Of a stretch of 64,000 nt of DNA, positions 1-8,284 are shown one piece after another. The notes below the pieces were generated by a model. It did not search any database. It was not told the origin of the DNA and saw nothing but the letters and a program-made list of their open reading frames with translations. Origin of the DNA: Oceanirhabdus seepicola (GTDB taxonomy: Bacteria > Bacillota > Clostridia > Clostridiales > Clostridiaceae); contig NZ_JAGSOJ010000002.1 of NCBI RefSeq assembly GCF_023684385.1, positions 868,001 through 932,000 of the forward strand, written 5' to 3'. Every line of letters begins with the position of its first letter. The stretch's first letter is position 1. A program made the position numbers and the translations under genes.

Positions 1-527
1 AAGTCAATTTTGTCTTTTAACGGAATAGCACTTTCATATAAATGATCGTTTAATAAGCCGTGGAATATACCTCTAATAAGTACTGAACGATTATAGTATT
101 CACAATGGGCAAATGATGGATTATATGCTCCAAACCATTTCTTAGTTGCATTGCTAGCAAGATTGATGATTTGCGCTGAAACAAAAGGTGAATTATATGA
201 AGTTAGGAGTAATTCTTCTAGAGTTTTATGTCTGTCCATAAGATGAAAAATTATGGATGCATCTAAAGAAAATCCTAAAAGTGGTTCGTTATATTCATGA
301 GCCAATTCATTTGCTTTAGTGATAACTGCCTCGAAATAATCGTTAGTAATATTCAATAGGATATCATCTTTATTTGAATAAAAATGGTACAGACTTCCAG
401 TGGTTACACCTGCCTTTTTAATAATTTGTCTGATTGTTGTTTTGTTATATCCTTGTGTTTCAAAAAGTTCTCTTGCGGTATTCAATATATCCATTTTTGT
501 ATTTTTATGATTTTTTTGTTTTTTCAT
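1..527 (-). CDS. TetR/AcrR family transcriptional regulator (3' end outside window)
   Basis: The reverse strand reads from ATG at 527 to the window edge without a stop. Residues about 10-58 form a typical TetR helix-turn-helix (TIRQIIKKAGVTTGSLYHFY, then SNKDDIL), followed by a helical region that should bind the ligand and mediate dimerisation. Members of this family usually repress a neighbouring efflux or metabolic gene and lose DNA binding when a small hydrophobic ligand binds. No strong Shine-Dalgarno is visible before the ATG, so the exact start is uncertain. Two palindromes of the type expected for a TetR dimer lie just upstream (556-599 and 627-640), which suggests autoregulation. No divergent target gene follows. 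Ligand and regulon cannot be read from the sequence. Confidence 0.85.
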   Translation of the reverse strand, partial: MKKQKNHKNTKMDILNTARELFETQGYNKTTIRQIIKKAGVTTGSLYHFYSNKDDILLNITNDYFEAVITKANELAHEYNEPLLGFSLDASIIFHLMDRHKTLEELLLTSYNSPFVSAQIINLASNATKKWFGAYNPSFAHCEYYNRSVLIRGIFHGLLNDHLYESAIPLKDKID

Positions 528-555
528 AGTATAAGTTTACATTTTAATAATTAAC

Positions 556-599
556 AAGTCAACGACAAAATAGAACGTGTTCTGTTTTGTCGTTGACTT
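556..599. promoter_or_regulatory. 44-bp near-perfect palindrome, probable TetR operator
   Basis: The segment is an inverted repeat over its whole length with AGAACGTGTTCT at the centre (572-583) and AAGTCAACGAC at the two ends. The central motif has the form AGAAC-NN-GTTCT, similar to known TetR-family operators such as the KstR type. It lies 29 bp upstream of the TetR start codon. Binding by this TetR protein is an inference. Confidence 0.7.
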
Positions 600-626
600 T
601 TGAAGAGGAGAGGTGTAGACTAAATC

Positions 627-640
627 TAGAACGTGTTCTA
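627..640. promoter_or_regulatory. second TetR-type operator, TAGAACGTGTTCTA
   Basis: The motif repeats the core of the larger palindrome at 572-583 exactly and is itself palindromic apart from the two central bases. Its centre is 56 bp from the first one. Its position fits control of a rightward gene, but none follows before the TPR gene on the opposite strand at 773-1144. Confidence 0.6.
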
Positions 641-733
641 ATTAGCCGGACACAAGTCCCGTAATTCATTGAGGATAACATAAAAGCTTTTGTATAAAGT
701 TTATGGACATAGTAGATGATTATCTACCAATTT

Positions 734-764
734 AAAAAGAGCGGAATATACTTCCCCTCTTTTT
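734..764 (-). terminator. rho-independent terminator of the TPR gene
   Basis: AAAAAGAG and CTCTTTTT flank a GGAA/TTCC stem with a short loop. On the reverse strand this gives a hairpin ending in a T run, 9 bp past the TPR stop codon. Confidence 0.6.
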
Positions 765-772
765 AACTATTG

Positions 773-1144
773 TTAGTAGCTTTTTTTTGTTTTATCAATT
801 TCTTTTTTTAGTATTAGATTTATAGCCTTTTCACAATCTTCATCATTTTCATTAAGACACCAGGCTTTATTAAAGAAATAAAGAGCATCTTTATTATTTC
901 CTAATAGAGCATAACAATAAGCAAGGTTGAAATAATATTTGCTTTCATCTTTTAAACGGATAGCTTTTTTGAGGAGGTAAATAGCATCCGGATATTTCTT
1001 TAGTTTTATGTGACATACAGAAGAATTATAATAGCAACTTGCAGAATTTGAACTATCTTCATCTAAGGCTCTTTCATAGAAGGCTATTGCTTTCTCGTAA
1101 TCTTTAGAATTATACATTACATTTGCTTTTGAAAAGTAATCCAT
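773..1144 (-). CDS. small TPR-repeat protein
   Basis: A 123-residue protein made almost entirely of tetratricopeptide-type helix pairs: about three and a half 34-residue units with the usual small and aromatic positions (for example YNSKDYEKAIAFYERALDED, then PDAIYLLKKAIRL). TPR proteins act as scaffolds for protein-protein contacts; no enzymatic domain, signal peptide or membrane segment is present, so a cytoplasmic adaptor role is likely. A clear AAGGAGGAG lies just before the ATG at 1144. It appears to be a single-gene unit transcribed away from the epimerase gene. Its partner is unknown. Confidence 0.8.
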   Translation of the reverse strand: MDYFSKANVMYNSKDYEKAIAFYERALDEDSSNSASCYYNSSVCHIKLKKYPDAIYLLKKAIRLKDESKYYFNLAYCYALLGNNKDALYFFNKAWCLNENDEDCEKAINLILKKEIDKTKKSY

Positions 1145-1387
1145 GGTCTCCTCCTTCAGTTATTATATTTGAATTATATCCATTTTTAATATTAATATTC
1201 CAAAATTTAGATTTTTATTACTCAATAGAGGAAATGGTGTATAGGATTTTGCAATGTAAAATATTTATAAAAAAAAGGTTTTTTTGTTTTATTAATTTAT
1301 GTGATGAATTATAATATTAATATAAACAAATGGTTTGTAATAAATTGGTTGATAAATAAAATAATTCAAATTATTAAGGAGAAAGAA

Positions 1388-2503
1388 ATGAAAGTTTTGA
1401 AAGTATTATTAATATTTGGAACAAGGCCTGAAGCTACTAAGATGGCTTCGGTTATTAAAGCGTTAGAAAAAAGTGAATTAATTGAATATAAGATTTGTGT
1501 TACAGCACAGCATAGAGAGATGCTGGATACAATATTAGAAATATATGATATAACCCCTGATTATGATTTGGATATTATGAAGAATAAGCAAAGTTTATCA
1601 CATATTACTAGCAGCATACTTATTAGAATTGAAGAAATTTTAGAGCTTGAAAAACCAGATATGGTCTTAGTTCATGGTGACACTACTACAACATTTTCTT
1701 CCGCACTTGCAGCCTTCTATAAAAAAATCAAGGTAGGTCATATTGAAGCTGGATTGAGGAGTTTTAACAAGTATTTACCTTATCCAGAGGAGATAAATAG
1801 AAGATTGACTGGGGTAATGGCAGATTTTCATTTTGCCCCAACTGAATTCGCAAAACAGAACCTATTAAGGGAAGGGGTAAATGAAGCGAACATATTTGTT
1901 ACAGGAAATACTGGAGTAGATGCTGTTGATATGAGTATTGAAGAAGATTATGTTTTTGAAAATGAAATATTAAATACAATAGATTATGAGAAGCATAGAA
2001 TTATTATGGTGACGGCTCATAGAAGAGAAAACTGGGGAGGGGGAATCGAGAGTATTTGTGATGCTCTAATTGAGGTTGTTCAAAAAAATGAGGGTGTTAA
2101 AGTTATTTATCCTGTTCATATGAACCCTATTGTTAGAGAGTGTGTTCATAAAAAATTAAGTGGTATTGAAAATGTAATTCTAACAGATACAATCAATGTA
2201 AAGGACTCCCATAATCTTATGAAAAGAAGTTATTTAGTACTTACAGATTCTGGTGGGATTCAAGAAGAGGCGCCACATCTTAATAAACCTGTCCTTGTAA
2301 TGAGAGATGTTACAGAAAGGCAAGAAGGTGTATTGGCGGGGACATTGATCTTAGTAGGAACAGATAAAAAAAATATAGTTGATAACGTGCAACTTTTATT
2401 AGATGATGAAGAAAAATACAAAAAGATGAGTAAAGCCCAGAATCCTTATGGAGATGGAAAAGCAGGCCAAAGGATTATTGAAATTCTTGAGGGGCTACAA
2501 TAA
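1388..2503 (+). CDS. wecB: UDP-N-acetylglucosamine 2-epimerase (non-hydrolysing)
   Basis: A 371-residue enzyme that interconverts UDP-GlcNAc and UDP-ManNAc, supplying ManNAc for wall teichoic acid linkage units or other surface polymers. Family motifs are visible: FGTRPEATKMA near the N terminus, HGDTTTTF, HIEAGLRSF near residue 118, TAHRREN, and DSGGIQEEAP near residue 288. The start at 1388 is chosen because AAGGAGAAAG precedes it and the protein then begins with the family-typical first strand; the open frame extends upstream to 1301 without an RBS. No wall-polymer genes adjoin it, which is common for this gene in clostridia. The next gene starts 28 bp downstream and may be cotranscribed. 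Confidence 0.95.
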   Translation: MKVLKVLLIFGTRPEATKMASVIKALEKSELIEYKICVTAQHREMLDTILEIYDITPDYDLDIMKNKQSLSHITSSILIRIEEILELEKPDMVLVHGDTTTTFSSALAAFYKKIKVGHIEAGLRSFNKYLPYPEEINRRLTGVMADFHFAPTEFAKQNLLREGVNEANIFVTGNTGVDAVDMSIEEDYVFENEILNTIDYEKHRIIMVTAHRRENWGGGIESICDALIEVVQKNEGVKVIYPVHMNPIVRECVHKKLSGIENVILTDTINVKDSHNLMKRSYLVLTDSGGIQEEAPHLNKPVLVMRDVTERQEGVLAGTLILVGTDKKNIVDNVQLLLDDEEKYKKMSKAQNPYGDGKAGQRIIEILEGLQ

Positions 2504-2531
2504 ATAAACTTGAGGCATGGAGGAAGTAATT

Positions 2532-5500
2532 ATGAAAACAGTATGTGTTGGTATAGATATTGGGTCAACCACAATAAAGTCAGTTGTTTTAAATAACGGT
2601 AAATTGAAATCCAAAAGATATATGAGGCACTATTCTGAGATAAAAGAATCCTTTGAAAAAGTAATGAATGGATTAGTAGAAGAAAATCCAAATTCATTAT
2701 TTAAGATTGTTATAAGTGGTTCAGGTGGATTATCACTAGCAAATGAACTTGAAATTATGTTTACTCAGGAAGTTATTGCAAGTACTGAAGCAGTAAATAC
2801 GTACTTACAGGATATAGAGACAGTTATAGAATTAGGTGGGGAAGATGCTAAAATAACATTCCTTAAAAATGGTGTAGAACAGAGGATGAACGGGACATGC
2901 GCTGGAGGAACAGGGGCATTTATAGACCAGATGGCAGCCTTAATGAAATGCACTGTTCAGGAGTTAAATGAGAAGGCTAAGAATTATAAGAGGATGTATC
3001 CTATAGCAGCAAGATGTGGGGTGTTTGCAAAAAGTGATATTCAGCCATTAATCAATGAAGGAGCTGCAACAGAGGATATAGCTGTATCTATTTTTCAGAG
3101 TGTAGTTAATCAGACAATTGCAGGGTTGGCATGTGGTAGAAAGATTGAAGGAAGAGTGGCTTTTCTAGGAGGGCCTTTAACTTTTTTATCAGAGCTTGGG
3201 GTAAGATTTAAGGAGACTTTAAAATTAAGTGATGAAAACGCAATTTTCCCAGAGAATGGGGAGTATTATGTTGCACTAGGAGCTGCCATTAAAGCAGAGG
3301 AAGCAGTTTCAATATCATGTGATGTGTTAGAAGAAAAAATTAAGAAAGTAAGCACATTTGAAGAAAAGGAAATCCAAAGATCAGAACCGCTTTTTAGAGA
3401 TAAAATTGAAATGGAACAATATAAGAAGGAAAATATATTACCAATTGAGAGAAAAAAAATTAAAGAATACTTTGGAAATATTTATTTGGGAATAGATGCA
3501 GGTTCAACCACTACAAAGATAGTGGCTATAGGAGAAAACTATGAGTTGCTTTTTGAGAGATACGGAAGTAATGAAGGAAAGCCACTAGAAAAAGTCAAAG
3601 AATTTTTAAATGACCTTTATAGTGAAATGAATGAAAAATCTCATATCAAGAATTCAACTGTTACAGGATATGGAGAAGAACTTATAAAGAAGGCTTTGGG
3701 AGTAGATATAGGTGTGGTAGAAACAGTGGCCCATTATAAAGGGGCAAATTATTTTTATCCAGGAGTAACATTCATTTTAGATATTGGTGGACAAGACATG
3801 AAATGTATGAGGATAAAAGATGGTGTTATTGACGATATAATGTTGAACGAAGCATGTTCATCAGGGTGTGGATCTTTTATTCAAGGATTTGCAGAATCAT
3901 TAAATATACCGGTTGAAGAATTCGGAAAGATAGGTGCGTTATCACAAAAACCAGTTGACCTAGGTTCAAGGTGTACCGTATTTATGAATTCAAGGGTGAA
4001 GCAAGCGCAGAAAGAAGGAGCACGAGTTGAAGATATTTCGGCGGGATTGGCATATTCTGTAATTAAAAATGCTCTATTCAAAGTTATTAAGATTAAAGAT
4101 AGTAGTGATATGGGGGACAAGGTTATTCTGCAAGGAGGAACCTTCTACAATGACTCTGTATTGAAAGCTTTTGAGAAGGTTACTGGAAGAGTAGGAAAAA
4201 GACCTGAGATTTGTGGGCTAATGGGAGCCTTTGGTGCTGCAATAATTGCACTTGAAGAAGAAAGAGAAGGTTTAAGCACTATCAGAACATTAGAAGAAAT
4301 AAAGAAAATTTCAATAGATAAGAGAGAGGCTAGATGTGGTCTTTGTGAGAATAATTGTGCACTCACTATAAATTTATTTGATAATGGTGAAAGACTTATA
4401 ATTGGTAATAGATGCGAGAGAGGATCTGGAAATAAAGGTATTGGAAAAGAAGTGCCCAATCTTATGAGAGAAAAACTAAATATGTTAAATAATTTGAAAC
4501 AAACAAAAGAGCAGTATATTGCTTCAGTGGGAATACCAAGAGCATTAAATATATATGAAAATCTTCCTCTTTGGCACTATTTCTTCGATGAATTAGGGAT
4601 AAAAGTTATTATATCTGATAAGTCATCAAAAGAAACTTTTGAGAAAGGCTTTGAATCAATTCCATCTGAATCTGTTTGTTATCCAGCAAAACTCACTCAT
4701 GGTCATATACAGGATTTAATGGACAAGAAGGTGGATTTTATCTTTTATCCTTCAGTTGTATATGAAAATAAAGAGGTTTCAGAGGCTAATAATAACTTTA
4801 ATTGCCCTATAGTAACATCTTATCCAGAGGTAATAAAGAATAATATGAACCTTGGTGATATGAGATTTTTGAATCCTTTTATAAATCTAAATCATAAAGA
4901 TTCTGTTATAAAAAATATGTGCGATTGTTTAGCTTTTTTAAGAATTGATAATACAAAAATTAAGAAAGCATATGAGAAAGCTCTAATTGAGTATAGTAAT
5001 TTTTATGAAAGATATAGGAGTAGAGGGGAAGCGGTTTTAAAGGATATTGAGAGTGGAAAGTTTAAAGGAATAGTATTGTGTGGAAGACCTTATCATTTTG
5101 ATGAAGAGATAAATCATGGTATTCCAGAATTGATAAATTCTTTAGGATTTGCAGTTCTAACGGAAGAGAGCATATCTCACCTTGGTAATATAAAAAGACC
5201 TATTAGGGTTGTGGATCAATGGATGTATCATACAAGATTATATGAAGCAGCGGACTTGGTAGGAAGAACTGAAAGGCTTAATATTATTCAACTGAATTCA
5301 TTTGGATGCGGATTAGATGCAGTAACAACTGATATGGTAGAAGAGATATTAAGAGAGTATGGAAAGCTTTATACCATGATAAAAATTGATGAAATAAGCA
5401 ATCTTGGAGCGGCTAAAATCAGAATAAGATCATTAAAATATGCTATTGAAGAAAAAGGTGAAAGAAAAGAAAAAGGATCATATGAGGGAAATAAGAGAGT

Positions 5501-6761
5501 GATATTCACAAAGGAAATGAGAAAGACTCATACAATTATATGTCCACAGATGTCCCCTATTCATTTTGACATTGTAGAAGAGGCATTTAGAAGTGAGGGG
5601 TATAACTTAAGAGTTCTCCACAATAGTTCAAAAGATGACGTGGATGTAGGATTAAAATATGTTAATAATGATGCTTGTTTTCCATCTATAATAACCGTTG
5701 GACAAATTGTTAATGAGATTATGAATGGAGAAGTTGATCCAAATAAAACAGCTGTTATTATATCTCAAACAGGGGGAGGGTGTAGAGCAACCAATTATAT
5801 AGGTTTCTTGAGGAAAGCCCTTAAAGATGCTGGTTATGGTCAAATACCTGTTATATCAGCAAATGCTATTGGATTAGAATCAAATCCTGGTTTTAAGTTT
5901 AAAATCAATGTAATAAGAAAAGGTATAATGGCAGTTTGTTTAGGGGATTTATTTATGAAGGTGCTCTATAGAACTAGACCATATGAAAAGAATGAAGGGG
6001 AATGCAATGCACTTCATAATAAGTTAAATAAGAAATGTAAGGAAGTATTAAAAAATGGCAGTGTAAGGGAGTTCTCAAGTTTATGCAAGGAAATTATTGA
6101 AGAATTCGATAGAGTTCCTCTTAAAAATATAAAAAAACCACGAGTTGGAGTAGTTGGGGAAATACTGGTGAAATATCATCCCCTAGCAAACAATAACCTT
6201 GTAGATGTAATTGAGACAGAAGGTGGAGAAGCGGTGGTTCCAGGGCTTCTGGAATTCTTCTTGTATTGTGGATATAATACTAAATTTAAGAGCAAATATC
6301 TTGGTATGAGTAGAGTAAATGAAGTTGGTGGATCAATAGTAATTAAATATCTTGAAAGTTACATGGCAAAAATAAATAAATACCTTCAAAAGAGCGATAG
6401 GTTCCATAAGATTGTTTCAATTGAACAATTAGCAAAAGGGGCTGAAGAGATATTATCATTAGGTAATATGACAGGTGAAGGGTGGTTTTTAACTGCTGAG
6501 ATGGTGGAATTGATAGAATCAGGGGTTAACAACATAGTTTGCACGCAACCTTTCGCATGCTTACCTAACCATGTAACAGGAAAAGGGATGATTAAGGCAT
6601 TAAAGCATAAATATCCTGATTCTAATATTGTAGCTATAGATTATGATCCAGGTGCAAGTGAAGTAAACCAATTAAATAGAATAAAGCTTATGATGACTGT
6701 AGCATTTGAAAAAATTGATAGTAATTTTGCTATTGATGAAGCTGCAATGACCAATGAATAA
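2532..6761 (+). CDS. 2-hydroxyacyl-CoA dehydratase-type activase, double BadF/BadG domain with DUF2229
   Basis: A 1409-residue protein. Two ASKHA ATPase domains of the BadF/BadG/HgdC type lie at residues about 5-260 and 315-580, each with a phosphate-binding loop (GIDIGSTT, GIDAGSTTTK) and a Cys-Gly iron-sulfur helix motif (GTCAGGTGAF near 121; ACSSGCGSF near 440). A CGLCENNCALT cysteine cluster follows near 602, then a long DUF2229/HgdB-like C-terminal half. Single-domain relatives use ATP to drive one electron into dehydratases and benzoyl-CoA reductases; the role of these long double-domain forms is not established. The start is placed at 2532 because GGAGG at 2519-2523 is the RBS and overlaps the alternative upstream ATG. 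No dehydratase subunit genes adjoin it. Confidence 0.85.
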   Translation: MKTVCVGIDIGSTTIKSVVLNNGKLKSKRYMRHYSEIKESFEKVMNGLVEENPNSLFKIVISGSGGLSLANELEIMFTQEVIASTEAVNTYLQDIETVIELGGEDAKITFLKNGVEQRMNGTCAGGTGAFIDQMAALMKCTVQELNEKAKNYKRMYPIAARCGVFAKSDIQPLINEGAATEDIAVSIFQSVVNQTIAGLACGRKIEGRVAFLGGPLTFLSELGVRFKETLKLSDENAIFPENGEYYVALGAAIKAEEAVSISCDVLEEKIKKVSTFEEKEIQRSEPLFRDKIEMEQYKKENILPIERKKIKEYFGNIYLGIDAGSTTTKIVAIGENYELLFERYGSNEGKPLEKVKEFLNDLYSEMNEKSHIKNSTVTGYGEELIKKALGVDIGVVETVAHYKGANYFYPGVTFILDIGGQDMKCMRIKDGVIDDIMLNEACSSGCGSFIQGFAESLNIPVEEFGKIGALSQKPVDLGSRCTVFMNSRVKQAQKEGARVEDISAGLAYSVIKNALFKVIKIKDSSDMGDKVILQGGTFYNDSVLKAFEKVTGRVGKRPEICGLMGAFGAAIIALEEEREGLSTIRTLEEIKKISIDKREARCGLCENNCALTINLFDNGERLIIGNRCERGSGNKGIGKEVPNLMREKLNMLNNLKQTKEQYIASVGIPRALNIYENLPLWHYFFDELGIKVIISDKSSKETFEKGFESIPSESVCYPAKLTHGHIQDLMDKKVDFIFYPSVVYENKEVSEANNNFNCPIVTSYPEVIKNNMNLGDMRFLNPFINLNHKDSVIKNMCDCLAFLRIDNTKIKKAYEKALIEYSNFYERYRSRGEAVLKDIESGKFKGIVLCGRPYHFDEEINHGIPELINSLGFAVLTEESISHLGNIKRPIRVVDQWMYHTRLYEAADLVGRTERLNIIQLNSFGCGLDAVTTDMVEEILREYGKLYTMIKIDEISNLGAAKIRIRSLKYAIEEKGERKEKGSYEGNKRVIFTKEMRKTHTIICPQMSPIHFDIVEEAFRSEGYNLRVLHNSSKDDVDVGLKYVNNDACFPSIITVGQIVNEIMNGEVDPNKTAVIISQTGGGCRATNYIGFLRKALKDAGYGQIPVISANAIGLESNPGFKFKINVIRKGIMAVCLGDLFMKVLYRTRPYEKNEGECNALHNKLNKKCKEVLKNGSVREFSSLCKEIIEEFDRVPLKNIKKPRVGVVGEILVKYHPLANNNLVDVIETEGGEAVVPGLLEFFLYCGYNTKFKSKYLGMSRVNEVGGSIVIKYLESYMAKINKYLQKSDRFHKIVSIEQLAKGAEEILSLGNMTGEGWFLTAEMVELIESGVNNIVCTQPFACLPNHVTGKGMIKALKHKYPDSNIVAIDYDPGASEVNQLNRIKLMMTVAFEKIDSNFAIDEAAMTNE

Positions 6762-6848
6762 AAACATAGTTGAAAGTTGAGAGTTGACAGTGGAGAACGA
6801 TTGACATTTCTCTCCGAGAAATTTTAATCTTATTGTTCCTTTGACTAC
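6762..6848. repeat. heptad-arm palindromic element, half copy E
   Basis: Starts directly after the activase stop codon with AAACATAGT, then four 7-bp units of the GTTGAGA type, then ACGATTGACATTTC, a small hairpin and ATCTTATTGTTCC. It matches one half of the full elements at 61431-61684 and 33838-34086; the other half is missing here. Confidence 0.75.
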
Positions 6849-6891
6849 ATAACTTTCTTGTTTAATTAAAATTAAATTTTGTGTTTTAAAG

Positions 6892-6930
6892 AAAAGATTA
6901 TTGTTGAAATCCACCAACAATAATCTTTTT
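6892..6930 (+). terminator. intrinsic terminator downstream of the activase
   Basis: AAAAGATTATTGTTG and CAACAATAATCTTTTT form a 15-bp stem around a short loop, ending in a T run. The 6762-7130 gap otherwise holds the half repeat E and the flavodoxin promoter. Confidence 0.75.
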
Positions 6931-7066
6931 TATGTTTATATATGATTATAATCCAATATAAAATATTTTTATTGCTTGTTCAAATAAATATCTCTTTTTA
7001 AGTAATATCATTGTTTCTCTTATTCTTTAATAATTTAGAAAATAGTTGAAAGTTCTAAATGACTAC

Positions 7067-7095
7067 TTGAAAATAATTATCAATTGTTATATAAT
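7067..7095 (+). promoter_or_regulatory. sigma-A promoter for flavodoxin
   Basis: TTGAAA at 7067-7072 and TATAAT at 7090-7095 are separated by 17 bp. The expected start of transcription is about 30 bp before the flavodoxin ATG. Confidence 0.7.
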
Positions 7096-7130
7096 ATCAA
7101 TTGAAAGAAAATATTAATGAGGTGATAATT

Positions 7131-7550
7131 ATGAGTAAAATTAATGTAATATATTGGAGTGGTACAGGAAATACAGAAATGATGGCAAATGCAATTGCTG
7201 ATGGAACAAAAGAAGCAGGAAATGAAGTTAATGTAATACATGTAGGAGAGGCTACAATTGATGATGCTAATAATTGCGATGTTTTAGTGTTAGGCTGTTC
7301 TTCTATGGGAGATGAGGTTCTTGAAGAAGGAGAAATGGAACCTTACATGGAATCAATTGATGGAAAAATTGGTGGTAAGAAAATTGCTTTATTTGGATCA
7401 TATGGATGGGGCGATGGAAGATGGATGAGAGAATGGCAAGAACGTGTAGAGGATAATGGAGCAATACTTTTAGAAGATGGTCTTATATTGAATGAAACAC
7501 CAGATGATGAAGGACTAGCTCAATGTAGAGAGTTTGGTAAGAGACTATAA
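7131..7550 (+). CDS. flavodoxin
   Basis: A 139-residue short-chain flavodoxin, a soluble FMN electron carrier that substitutes for ferredoxin, often under iron limitation. The FMN phosphate loop YWSGTGNTEMMA lies at residues about 7-18; LVLGCSSMGDE and LFGSYGWGDG are the two flavin-stacking loops. The start at 7131 follows GAGGTGATAATT; an upstream in-frame ATG at 7101 has no RBS. It has its own consensus promoter and is followed 99 bp later by a DUF3793 gene on the same strand, which may be cotranscribed. Its redox partner here is unknown; the upstream activase is one speculative candidate. Confidence 0.95.
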   Translation: MSKINVIYWSGTGNTEMMANAIADGTKEAGNEVNVIHVGEATIDDANNCDVLVLGCSSMGDEVLEEGEMEPYMESIDGKIGGKKIALFGSYGWGDGRWMREWQERVEDNGAILLEDGLILNETPDDEGLAQCREFGKRL

Positions 7551-7552
7551 TA

Positions 7553-7608
7553 GGAAATGGATAATTGATATGTATAATGGAAAATGAAGGATATTTCTCT
7601 ATTATGAA
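7553..7608. repeat. heptad-arm element, short copy I
   Basis: An AATGGAT-type 7-bp array lies between the flavodoxin and DUF3793 genes, followed by AATGAAGGATATTTCTC, the sequence that ends one arm in the larger elements. No second arm is seen. Confidence 0.5.
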
Positions 7609-7649
7609 TTTTAAACTAAAGAGTATTAATTAAGTATGAGGAGTGCGTT

Positions 7650-8246
7650 ATGAATAAAGAAGTAGTAACTAAGTATTTAGAATTTTTAAATAAACGTGAA
7701 GGATACGATGCTTTTGAGGCATATCTTTTCTTTAATATTGCCCCAGTAATTGAAGGAGTAAAACCTGCTTCATTGGTGCGAATAACTAATAGATTGAATT
7801 TTTTAACATTATGGGATGATATTAAAGAAAGAATCAAGATTTATGGAATTGAACATTTAGAATTGAAGACTCATTGTGGTAACAGCGTAGTGATTTTTTA
7901 TAACAAAGAAATGCTCAATGAATATGTTAACAGAAAAGATATAAGAGATTTTCTTGATAATATTGGATATGCTAATTGTTCCACACTAGATACTATGTTA
8001 GAAAATCTAAAGAGTAAGTTTCATAACACATGTCCTCATGAGATTGGTATATTCTTAGGATATCCACTAGAAGATACAAAAGAATTTATAAAAAATGAAG
8101 GTAAGAATTGTTTGCTTTGTGGTTATTGGAAAGTATACAATGATGAACAATCAGCAAGATGTATTTTTCAAAGATATGATAATGCTAAAAAAATAATTCT
8201 TAATCAGATTATCAATAGAAGTGTTAGAAATCTATATTGTATATAA
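7650..8246 (+). CDS. DUF3793 family protein
   Basis: A 198-residue cytoplasmic protein recognised by the family pattern CPHEIGIFLGYPLED, FI.NEGKNCLLCGYWKVY and a preceding HCGNSVVIFYN segment. DUF3793 is widespread in anaerobic Firmicutes and often sits beside a flavodoxin, as it does here; its function has not been established. The conserved Cys and His residues (HC near residue 75; CPHE near 129; NCLLCGYW near 153) could bind a metal or cofactor, but this is inference. The RBS is GAGGAGTGCGTT before ATG at 7650. A strong hairpin follows immediately after the stop. Confidence 0.8.
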   Translation: MNKEVVTKYLEFLNKREGYDAFEAYLFFNIAPVIEGVKPASLVRITNRLNFLTLWDDIKERIKIYGIEHLELKTHCGNSVVIFYNKEMLNEYVNRKDIRDFLDNIGYANCSTLDTMLENLKSKFHNTCPHEIGIFLGYPLEDTKEFIKNEGKNCLLCGYWKVYNDEQSARCIFQRYDNAKKIILNQIINRSVRNLYCI

Positions 8247-8284
8247 AAATATGAGTAGTACATTAAATGTACTACTCATATTTT
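8246..8284. terminator. bidirectional terminator between DUF3793 and ABC-F genes
   Basis: AAAATATGAGTAGTACATT and its complement form a perfect 19-bp stem with T runs on both strands. It sits between two convergent stop codons and overlaps the last bases of both genes. Confidence 0.85.
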
